Part shown: positions 1-5,209 of the stretch, in pieces
How the letters are laid out: each line of letters starts with the position of its first letter
Numbering within the stretch: position 1 is the stretch's first letter
Source: Ignavibacteriota bacterium
GTDB lineage: Bacteria > Bacteroidota > Ignavibacteria > Tepidaquicellales > Tepidaquicellaceae
Direction of reading: 5' to 3'
DNA: 6,179 nucleotides
Assembly: GCA_003158365.1 (NCBI GenBank)
Contig: PMIW01000075.1
Coordinates: 817-6,995, forward strand
Notes under the pieces: generated by a model
The model's input: only the letters and a program-made list of their open reading frames with translations
Databases searched by the model: none
Told to the model about the DNA's origin: nothing
Made by a program: the position numbers and the translations under genes

Positions 1-24
1 CGGCATGTTTTAAGCCGGAATCCA
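1..24. repeat. REP-like palindrome, copy 1 (cut by window start)
   Basis: CGGC (1-4) pairs with GCCG (14-17) around a 9-base loop, followed by GAATCCA. The left arm is truncated by the window edge. Loop length, loop core (TGTTTT) and the right flank GGAATCCA match the palindrome at 480-504, so both are copies of one dispersed element. The second stem pair is G-C here and A-T in the other copy, a compensatory change that preserves pairing. Confidence 0.6.
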
Positions 25-73
25 TTTTTGTAAATATTCATATTATTTATAAAAGATAAATTTGTTTAGGTTA

Positions 74-97
74 GTTAAATTTAAAAATAAATTTAAC
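74..97. promoter_or_regulatory. 10-bp perfect inverted repeat upstream of ssrA
   Basis: GTTAAATTTA (74-83) and TAAATTTAAC (88-97) are perfect reverse complements separated by AAAA, ending 12 bases before the mature tmRNA 5' end. The arms are almost entirely A/T, with one G-C pair. The location fits the ssrA promoter region: TTAGTT (71-76) and TAACAA (94-99) have 17-base spacing and could be weak -35/-10 elements. It could instead be an operator or the end of an upstream transcript. The repeat itself is certain; its role is not. Confidence 0.45.
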
Positions 98-108
98 AAT
101 GATTATTT

Positions 109-466
109 GGGAATGTAACGGCTTCGACGGGACGAAAGAAGGTTAGAACAGCATATAGTGTTCTCAGCAAGCACTTTAAAAAGGCTGAAAGGCTTTAAAT
201 GCCGACTATAACTATGCAATGGCAGCTTAATTAAAAAAGTTGCCCGTTTTGCTGCAAGGTCTCTTCCTACCGGACAGCAGTGAGGCGCCAAACAGGCGGG
301 ATAGCTTAGACTAATGTCTGCGGGGTTTAAGTAAAAATTTAGCGGACTGGCATTCGGAAGGTTTGTTTACTGTTCTTAAGGATGCGAGGAGATGAACAAT
401 AAACTAAATATGTAGAAGTTTTAATGGTCTTCGTTTCGGACCCGGGTTCGACTCCCGGCATTTCCA
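109..466 (+). ncRNA. ssrA: transfer-messenger RNA (tmRNA, 10Sa RNA)
   Basis: tmRNA rescues stalled ribosomes together with SmpB: it enters the A site as an alanyl-tRNA mimic and then templates a degradation tag. The 5' end shows the family signature GGGAATGTAACGG...TTCGACGGGACG. The 3' end carries a T-arm with stem CCGGG/CCCGG (442-446/454-458) around TTCGACT, then CATTTCC. The acceptor stem pairs 109-115 with 459-465, including a G111-U463 wobble at position 3, the alanine identity element. A466 is the discriminator; CCA is not encoded (CAA follows), so it must be added after transcription. Length from first paired base to discriminator is 358 nt, normal for a one-piece tmRNA. The tag reading frame lies at 201-230. 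REP-like hairpins sit on both sides of the gene. The pseudoknots of the middle region were not folded here. Confidence 0.97.
201..230 (+). other. tmRNA tag reading frame (ADYNYAMAA)
   Basis: GCC GAC TAT AAC TAT GCA ATG GCA GCT TAA encodes ADYNYAMAA followed by stop. Starting on an alanine codon and ending in a hydrophobic residue plus Ala-Ala fits tmRNA tags recognised by ClpXP and related proteases. The AMAA ending, rather than ALAA, is what I recall for Chlorobi-type tags. The resume codon is inferred from the tag family; the frame and stop are read directly. Confidence 0.88.
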
Positions 467-479
467 CAACCACCCTGTC

Positions 480-504
480 ATTCCAGCGTGTTTTTAGCTG
501 GAAT
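480..504. repeat. REP-like palindrome, copy 2
   Basis: ATTCCAGC (480-487) pairs perfectly with GCTGGAAT (497-504) around GTGTTTTTA. The flanks TGTC and CCAGC resemble the widespread GTCATTCC...GGAATCCA class of intergenic palindromes. It begins 14 bases after the tmRNA discriminator base and is not followed by a T-tract, so it does not look like a classical intrinsic terminator, though it could block 3' exonucleases. It is a sibling of the copy at 1-24. Confidence 0.7.
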
Positions 505-512
505 CCAGCTAT

Positions 513-584
513 AACACATGTGTTCTTCAGTTTTAATTCATTATGTAAATAATATATATTTGAATATTTCCTAAGTAATACTTA
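513..584 (+). promoter_or_regulatory. candidate promoter/operator region upstream of the 618 gene
   Basis: Three short signals lie between ssrA and the next gene. AACACATGTGTT (513-524) is a perfect 12-bp palindrome. TATATTTG (555-562) fits the Bacteroidota -7 consensus TAnnTTTG, but no clear TTG is found about 20 bases upstream. TAAGTA-A-TACTTA (572-584) is a 6-bp inverted repeat around one base, placed where transcription would begin. Such short palindromes are common in AT-rich DNA, so this is a candidate only. Confidence 0.3.
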
Positions 585-617
585 ATTTATTAAAATCGAA
601 TACCGAAAGTATTTTCT

Positions 618-1979
618 ATGGATAACACAGGAAAATCGAAGCTCACCGGATATTTTATAACATTTATATTCTACACATCAATTTTTTTATTCTTTTTATC
701 ATTTAATTTTCAAGATTCCCGTACAAGCGGATGGTATCAGCAAACCTTACAAGATTTAAATGGACAACAAGTATCAGATTTAATTTTTGTGGATAGCTTA
801 ACAGGATTTATTATTACAAATAATAGCAACCCAAACGATACAGGCTACATTCTAAAATCAACTAATGGAGGAGATAATTGGAGTATTATTTATAGAGATT
901 TCAGGGATTTTAGCCGAGTAAAATTTTTAAATAAGGATACTGGATTTGTAAGTGGCGGATTTGGAACAGGAGCAAGACTAAAGAAAACGACAAATGGTGG
1001 AATAAATTGGTTTGATTTAAATACTCCCGGAGGAGGATTAATAAATTTATATGATTTATGGATTTTTGGAAATGATACAATTTGGGTTACGGAAACCAAC
1101 AGTTTAGTCGGTGGAATATATCGCACAATAAACGGAGGACAGAATTGGCAGAGGTTTACCGATGGGATTAATCAACCGTATCCAGATAAATTATACTTTT
1201 ACAACAGTAGAATCGGATTTGCCTCGAACAGCAGTTTATTATTCAGAACAACAAATTCAGGATATAATTGGGTACAGGTTAGTAATAATAATGGTTTTAA
1301 CGATATGGTGTTTTTAGATAGTTTAACCGGTTATAAAACATACGATAGTGTTAGAAAAACAACTGACGGAGGGTTAAATTGGAAAGCACAAATTTTACCA
1401 AACCTTAATGTTGACAGGTCGTTTTATAAATTTGGAGTAATAAATAAAGATACAATTTGGGGAGTTGGAGGTGTAATTTATACTTCTTCGTTAGTCAGAG
1501 GAATAGTTTATAAAACAACAAATGGAGGAACAAATTGGGGTTACCAAATACCCGATTTAAATATTAATGTAACCGGAAGTTATTATCTTTTATCTCTAGT
1601 AAACAAAAATAATATATGGGCTATACATTCTCCTAAAGAAATCCATACAAATATTGGTGGTAATGACTCAACAATTTATACAAATATCAAAGAGCAAATA
1701 ACAAATATTTCTACAGATTTTATACTTTATCAAAATTATCCGAACCCCTTTAATTCAACATCAAATATAAAATATAAAATAGAAAAAACTTCAAACATTA
1801 AGTTAATTGTTTTTGATATTACTGGTAAGGAAATCGCAACTTTAATAAATAAAAAACAAAATCCTGGGGAATATGAAGTAAAATTTTATGGAAATAGTTT
1901 TTCATCCGGAGTATATTTTTATGCACTTTTTGCAGATGGGAGAAGAGTGGATACGAAAAAATTAATATTGCTAAAATAA
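618..1979 (+). CDS. secreted YCF48/BNR-repeat protein with type IX sorting domain
   Basis: This 453-residue protein is probably exported and then secreted or anchored at the cell surface by the type IX system. A short N-terminus (K6, K8) precedes a hydrophobic segment at about 11-31, fitting a signal peptide. The body carries six repeats of the (K/R)(T/S)TNGGxNW type at about 81-88, 123-131, 169-177, 210-218, 247-255 and 299-307, spaced 40-50 residues apart; this is typical of YCF48/BNR-like beta-propeller blades ('photosynthesis system II assembly factor'-type annotations). The C-terminal 85 residues start with ILYQNYPNPFN (369-379) and end GVYFYALFADGRR...KKLILLK, the standard T9SS C-terminal sorting domain of Ignavibacteria and relatives. 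The start is the only ATG before the hydrophobic segment; no strong Shine-Dalgarno is seen. The DNA is AT-rich compared with genes after 3119. The ligand and role are unknown; a surface or adhesion role is only inference. Confidence 0.88.
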   Translation: MDNTGKSKLTGYFITFIFYTSIFLFFLSFNFQDSRTSGWYQQTLQDLNGQQVSDLIFVDSLTGFIITNNSNPNDTGYILKSTNGGDNWSIIYRDFRDFSRVKFLNKDTGFVSGGFGTGARLKKTTNGGINWFDLNTPGGGLINLYDLWIFGNDTIWVTETNSLVGGIYRTINGGQNWQRFTDGINQPYPDKLYFYNSRIGFASNSSLLFRTTNSGYNWVQVSNNNGFNDMVFLDSLTGYKTYDSVRKTTDGGLNWKAQILPNLNVDRSFYKFGVINKDTIWGVGGVIYTSSLVRGIVYKTTNGGTNWGYQIPDLNINVTGSYYLLSLVNKNNIWAIHSPKEIHTNIGGNDSTIYTNIKEQITNISTDFILYQNYPNPFNSTSNIKYKIEKTSNIKLIVFDITGKEIATLINKKQNPGEYEVKFYGNSFSSGVYFYALFADGRRVDTKKLILLK

Positions 1980-1999
1980 GTAATGATAATTTTTTAAAT

Positions 2000-2023
2000 G
2001 TAGCCCACGGTTTTAACCGTGGG
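2000..2023 (+). repeat. left outer REP hairpin with GTAG
   Basis: GTAG (2000-2003) is followed by a 9-bp perfect hairpin, CCCACGGTT/AACCGTGGG, with TT between the arms. From 2002 on it is the exact reverse complement of the right outer end. Known REP sequences pair a 5' GTAG or GGAG tetranucleotide with such a hairpin, and RAYT proteins recognise both. Confidence 0.75.
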
Positions 2024-2045
2024 AATTTAATAACAAAAATATTAT

Positions 2046-2061
2046 AACCGTTTTAACGGTT
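2046..2061 (+). repeat. left inner hairpin
   Basis: AACCGTT (2046-2052) and AACGGTT (2055-2061) are separated by TT. It ends 9 bases before the transposase ATG, so in mRNA it would sit over the usual ribosome-binding region, where no Shine-Dalgarno is visible. It could dampen translation. Its reverse complement matches the right inner hairpin core at 15 of 16 positions. Confidence 0.65.
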
Positions 2062-2070
2062 TACAAATAT

Positions 2071-2529
2071 ATGCCACATTCATTAACATATATTCGTATT
2101 CATTTAATATTTTCAACAAAGGACAGGAAACCTTTGATTCTCGAATCATTTGAAACGAATCTAATTAATCACATAAAAGAAAAATTATCTAATGATTTTG
2201 ATTCTTTTGTAGAATCAATTGGAGGTTCAAAAGACCACATCCATATTTTGTTTAATCATTCGCCAAATCATTCTTTAAAAGATATTGTGAAAGACATAAA
2301 AGGTGAGTCATCACACTGGATAAATGAAAATAATTTTTTAGAAGAAAAATTTGCCTGGCAAGCGGGTTATTCGGCATTTTCAATAAGCATTGATAAAGTT
2401 GCTATAGTGAGAAATTACATAAAGAATCAAAAAGAACATCACAAAAAGATATCGTATTTGGAAGAAATTAGAAAATATTTGAAAATTTACGGATTAGATG
2501 AAAAAACCGTTGAAACGGTTTTGAATTAG
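2071..2529 (+). CDS. REP-associated (IS200/IS605-like) Y1 tyrosine transposase
   Basis: This 152-residue protein belongs to the single-strand HUH/Y1 transposase superfamily (Y1_Tnp fold), which cuts and rejoins hairpin-containing single-stranded DNA through a phosphotyrosine. The N-terminus MPHSLTYIRIHLIFSTKDRKP is the usual opening of the family. The metal-binding HUH motif is HIH at residues 56-58. The conserved FAWQAGYSAFSIS stretch is at 94-106. The catalytic tyrosine is Y116 in YIKNQKEHH, with Q120 in the expected YxxxQ arrangement. All key residues are present and the frame is uninterrupted, so it may be active. Length is normal for the family. The final codons (…KTVETVLN) overlap the right inner hairpin. 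No tnpB or accessory gene is present, consistent with a RAYT that mobilises or maintains REPs rather than a full IS605 element. Confidence 0.9.
   Translation: MPHSLTYIRIHLIFSTKDRKPLILESFETNLINHIKEKLSNDFDSFVESIGGSKDHIHILFNHSPNHSLKDIVKDIKGESSHWINENNFLEEKFAWQAGYSAFSISIDKVAIVRNYIKNQKEHHKKISYLEEIRKYLKIYGLDEKTVETVLN
2503..2522 (+). repeat. right inner hairpin, inside the transposase 3' end
   Basis: AAAACCGTT (2503-2511) and AACGGTTTT (2514-2522) form a 9-bp stem with GA between. It lies within the last codons of the transposase gene, so these bases both encode protein (KTVETV) and form the element end. The core mirrors the left inner hairpin with one mismatch. Confidence 0.65.
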
Positions 2530-2543
2530 GTTGGATTTCCTTA

Positions 2544-2565
2544 CCCACGGTTAAAACCGTGGGCT
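2544..2565 (-). repeat. right outer REP hairpin
   Basis: CCCACGGTT (2544-2552) and AACCGTGGG (2555-2563) flank AA. With the following CT it is the exact reverse complement of 2002-2023. Read on the minus strand the preceding tetranucleotide is TCAG rather than GTAG, so the identity to the left end stops at the AG. Confidence 0.75.
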
Positions 2566-2596
2566 GAATTGAAGAGCTTTTTATATTAATTAAAAT

Positions 2597-3106
2597 ATGT
2601 TTTATAAAATAATTTTATCAATATTAATCTTCTTCTCTCTTTGTGTGTTTTTCGGAGGGTGTGCTTCGAGTAAAGAGGAAATAAAAAATCATTTTAGATT
2701 TGAAATAATTGATTCGGTTTTAAAAAAGAATGATGGAAAGATATGTTTTGAATTAAGCAATATTGATTATAAAATGTTTGATAAATATTATGTTTTTCAT
2801 TGTGATTATTTTGTAAATAAAAATAATAAAATAATTGATACCGTTTATTTCTTTATTTTGTCCGAAAAAGATAAAGACAGCACTATTGATTTAAAGCTAT
2901 ATGAAAAATTAAATAATTCTGAAAAATATTGTATAAATTTATTTACTATGGATTCTTTAAAAAGAACAGATGCGGGAATAAGGGGTGACGCGGGATTTTC
3001 TTATGAAGATAACGATGGATGTTCTATACTATTTTGGAGAGATGGAAGAATTGTTTCAAAAGTTTATTTTTCAAATGAAATCAAAAATATTTATATTAAA
3101 AAATAA
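2597..3106 (+). CDS. small lipoprotein of unknown function
   Basis: I do not recognise a family for this 169-residue protein. The N-terminus MFYKIILSILIFFSLCVFFGGC is a short hydrophobic signal ending in a lipobox-like FGGC, with C22 as the likely lipidated residue. SSKEE follows the cysteine; lysine followed by acidic residues shortly after the lipid cysteine resembles the surface-export signal described in Bacteroidetes lipoproteins, but that is a loose match. The mature part is polar, rich in Lys, Asp and Asn, with alternating hydrophobic stretches suggesting beta strands, and has four cysteines (50, 69, 112, 142). The gene is extremely AT-rich: 8 of 60 bases are G or C at 2761-2820. It starts 31 bases after the REP element and ends 12 bases before the activase start. 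Confidence 0.75.
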   Translation: MFYKIILSILIFFSLCVFFGGCASSKEEIKNHFRFEIIDSVLKKNDGKICFELSNIDYKMFDKYYVFHCDYFVNKNNKIIDTVYFFILSEKDKDSTIDLKLYEKLNNSEKYCINLFTMDSLKRTDAGIRGDAGFSYEDNDGCSILFWRDGRIVSKVYFSNEIKNIYIKK

Positions 3107-3118
3107 TAATTGATTTAG

Positions 3119-4033
3119 TTGCAGACCCGCGCTCTCATATTTGATATTCAGGATTTGTCCATTCAGGATGGACCCGGCATACGTACAACCGTTTTTATGA
3201 AAGGCTGCCCGCTGAGATGCAGATGGTGCTCTAATCCCGAAGGACAGGCTTCCTATCCCGAACTTATGCACATAAATACACTTTGCAAAAAATCATACAA
3301 ATGCATTTCCGCCTGCCCTTATAACGCAGTTCAAAAAAATGATATTGGCTGTCCGCAATTCAATCGTGATAAATGCAAATCCTGCACTACACGCGAATGC
3401 GTTGATTCCTGCCCGTCTCACGCAATAAAATTTGCAGGAAAATATTTATCGCTGGATGAATTAATCGGCAGGATAAAACCTAATCTGCCTTTCTATAAAA
3501 ATTCAAAAGGCGGAGTTACATTCTCGGGCGGCGAACCTTTCCTTCAATCCGATTTTATTAAGGAATTTATAAATGAAACTTCTTCATTCGGATTATCCGT
3601 CGGAGTCGAAACCTGCGGAATGTTCGACTGGAGCGGAAGTAAGGATATTGCAGATAAATTTGATTTTTTCTATTACGATTTGAAATGTCTTGAAAGAACA
3701 ATGCACAAAAGCTATACGGGAAGCACCAATGATGCTATATTATCCAATCTAGAAAACCTTTCAAAACTCTGTGCGGATAAAATAACCGTATCCGTTCCTG
3801 TAATACCCGGATTCAACGATACTGAAATCCAGATGAAAGCCATTGCTGGTTATTGCAACGAACTCGGAATTAAAAAACTCAGACTCCTGCCGTATCACTC
3901 ACTCGGTGAAAATAAATATTTGGATTTAGGCAGTGAATACCGGATGGAAAAAAATCTTTCTGTCGACCAAAAACAATTAAAGACTTTTCTGAACATAATC
4001 GAATCCACAGGATTAAAATGCTGGGTGGAATGA
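3119..4033 (+). CDS. glycyl-radical enzyme activating enzyme (radical SAM)
   Basis: This 304-residue protein is of the pyruvate formate-lyase activase type. Such enzymes reductively cleave S-adenosylmethionine and install a glycyl radical on a partner enzyme. Visible motifs: QDGPGIRT at 16-23; the radical SAM cluster CPLRCRWC with C30, C34, C37; an inserted ferredoxin-like region with CxxxCP motifs (C56, C62, C66 and C86, C89, C94, C98); FSGGEP at 135-140 for SAM binding; and the C-terminal LRLLPYHSLGENKY. The inserted clusters place it with the larger activases (PflC/HpdA/CutD style) rather than PflA. The first ferredoxin motif reads C-x5-C-x3-C, with S59 where the second Cys is expected. 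The start is TTG at 3119: an in-frame stop (3110-3112) lies just upstream, and the next ATG would delete the DGPGIRT motif. No Shine-Dalgarno is seen. No glycyl radical enzyme lies in the window, so the substrate is unknown. Confidence 0.92.
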   Translation: MQTRALIFDIQDLSIQDGPGIRTTVFMKGCPLRCRWCSNPEGQASYPELMHINTLCKKSYKCISACPYNAVQKNDIGCPQFNRDKCKSCTTRECVDSCPSHAIKFAGKYLSLDELIGRIKPNLPFYKNSKGGVTFSGGEPFLQSDFIKEFINETSSFGLSVGVETCGMFDWSGSKDIADKFDFFYYDLKCLERTMHKSYTGSTNDAILSNLENLSKLCADKITVSVPVIPGFNDTEIQMKAIAGYCNELGIKKLRLLPYHSLGENKYLDLGSEYRMEKNLSVDQKQLKTFLNIIESTGLKCWVE

Positions 4034-4099
4034 TTAACGTAATACGTAAAACAAAAAGCGTAAGAACAAATAACAAAATACGATTTTACTTTTTTTCAC

Positions 4100-4138
4100 A
4101 CTCTATAGACTCTACGGACTCTATAGACTCTACGGACT
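4100..4138. repeat. intergenic tandem 9-mer repeat
   Basis: Two exact 18-bp units (4100-4117, 4118-4135) followed by ACT. Each unit is itself two 9-mers, ACTCTATAG and ACTCTACGG, giving four 9-mers that differ only at TA/CG. The array lies between the convergent ends of the activase (+) and the transmembrane gene (-), four bases from the latter's stop. The T-run before it (4090-4096, T on +) could help terminate forward transcripts, but no strong hairpin precedes it. The function is unknown; such short arrays often vary in copy number. Confidence 0.85.
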
Positions 4139-4141
4139 GAA

Positions 4142-5209
4142 TTATATTTCCATTTTCAGCCTCTTCGAAATGTCTTTCAGCGAAGTCCAGCTCTCCATTA
4201 GCTCGGGCAGGTACTCTGTCGATGTTACGAAAGTCCATAAGTATGCAACTATCGAATAAAGCTCGCCGGCGCTGAAATCATCGAGGTCAATTGCAATGTA
4301 TAGAACTACGAGGAAAATTCCCACCAGTGTAATCCTCATCATTCCGAAATTAAATGCTCCCCAGTCTGCAATTTTTCTCTGCGGCTTTGCAAGGTTTTCA
4401 TAGTAACTGCGTACATATTCGGGGTCTTCTTTTGAAAATATATCATATATATCTTCATACTGGTCGTGAAAATCTTTTTGCAAAGACATTACTTTTTTGC
4501 TGTAAAGCCTGTTTGCCAGATAAACTGGAACAACTATGCAAAGACATGTAAGCGAGATTTTCCAGTCGAAGAAATAAAGCGCAATTATTGCTCCCCCGAT
4601 TGCTATAACGTTTTCAATTACTTCGGGAATTCTGTACTGCAGAAAGCCGATATACTCGTGCGAAAGCTGCGCGCGGGTTGCTGTCTTGGAAATGTTCAGC
4701 CTGAATCGCCTCGAATTTTCGCTTACTTCGGTTGCAATTTTTGTATAAATGTTAAGAAATATTTTAGGGTCAACGGAGCGCCTGACCACACCCATTCCTG
4801 AATTCAATACGAAAACAGTAATCCAGACAAGTAATGGCCAGAGATATGAATTGTTCTGGTTTTCTTCGTGAGATTTTGTAGTGTCTTTTATTACGGTCGA
4901 ATCTTTGGAGTGCAATGTGAAAATCATTTCTACGGAATCTGCATTCCTGATAGAATCTATCGAATGTGTAACAGTTTCTAATGCAAAACTTGAATCGTTT
5001 ATTTCTTTGATGTTCAGTTTTTGTAAAACATCCTGTACAATTGCAAGACTGTCGGATGTCTTATTTTCCACCTGCACATCTATAACAGCATCAATTACTT
5101 TACCGAAAACCGTGGGCTCTATAATCCATGCAACGTTTTCAATTATAACCAGGCTGAAAGCAATAATTATTCCTTTTCTGAATCGTCGTATAAGATCAAT
5201 AAGTAACAT
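4142..5209 (-). CDS. stand-alone ABC-exporter six-TM domain protein, no ATPase domain
   Basis: This 355-residue membrane protein resembles the transmembrane half of type I ABC exporters. The N-terminus LIRRFRKGIIIAFSLVIIENVAWIIEPTVFGKVIDAVID is the usual TM1 and following region. Hydrophobic segments lie at about 13-31, 122-142, 197-213, 216-233, 288-307 and 314-333, making six. The sequence ends (…SLKDISKRLKMEI) where the linker to the nucleotide-binding domain would begin; no Walker A, signature or Walker B motif exists, and the TAA stop is clean. This fits the small family of ABC membrane domains lacking an ATPase (ABC_membrane_3 type). Residues about 43-120 form an unusually long polar insertion between TM1 and TM2, probably periplasmic, rich in Asp, Ser, Thr and Glu. 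No ATPase gene adjoins it. Two overlapping plus-strand open frames are shadows. The substrate is unknown. Confidence 0.83.
   Translation of the reverse strand: MLLIDLIRRFRKGIIIAFSLVIIENVAWIIEPTVFGKVIDAVIDVQVENKTSDSLAIVQDVLQKLNIKEINDSSFALETVTHSIDSIRNADSVEMIFTLHSKDSTVIKDTTKSHEENQNNSYLWPLLVWITVFVLNSGMGVVRRSVDPKIFLNIYTKIATEVSENSRRFRLNISKTATRAQLSHEYIGFLQYRIPEVIENVIAIGGAIIALYFFDWKISLTCLCIVVPVYLANRLYSKKVMSLQKDFHDQYEDIYDIFSKEDPEYVRSYYENLAKPQRKIADWGAFNFGMMRITLVGIFLVVLYIAIDLDDFSAGELYSIVAYLWTFVTSTEYLPELMESWTSLKDISKRLKMEI

Larger units (their letters stand above)
2000..2565 (+). mobile_element. REP/RAYT element (REPtron-like)
   Basis: A single Y1 transposase gene is bracketed by hairpins in mirror order: outer (2004-2023), inner (2046-2061), gene, inner (2503-2522), outer (2544-2563). 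The two outer ends are a perfect 22-bp inverted repeat (2002-2023 versus 2544-2565). The outer-inner gaps are nearly equal (22 and 21 bases). A GTAG tetranucleotide (2000-2003) directly precedes the left outer hairpin, as in many REP sequences. This layout matches RAYT transposases flanked by inverted REPs rather than a classical IS200, which lacks terminal inverted repeats. The exact insertion boundary and any target preference cannot be read without an empty site. Confidence 0.75.

Noticed and set aside
103..291. Minus-strand 62-residue open frame
   Set aside because: It lies antisense within tmRNA, whose structure fully explains the sequence.
480..504. Intrinsic terminator of ssrA
   Set aside because: The stem is good but no T-run follows on either side, and a sibling copy lies upstream of ssrA; it is better seen as a dispersed palindrome.
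890..1126. Minus-strand 78-residue open frame
   Set aside because: It is a shadow of the repeat-protein gene, arising from its regular Gly/Asn/Trp codons.
3171..3181. GGACCCGGCAT resembles the tmRNA 3' end (CCCGGCAT at 454-461), a possible attR at the island's far edge
   Set aside because: The match is about 8 bases and falls in the codons of the universally conserved DGPGIRT motif of the activase, so it is explained by protein coding.
4100..4138. CRISPR-like array
   Set aside because: The units are contiguous 9/18-mers with no spacers and no cas genes.
5106..5118. AAAACCGTGGGCT is identical to 13 bases of the right REP end
   Set aside because: No hairpin arm follows, and on the minus strand it encodes EPTVFG of the transmembrane protein's TM1 region; chance is the simpler explanation.
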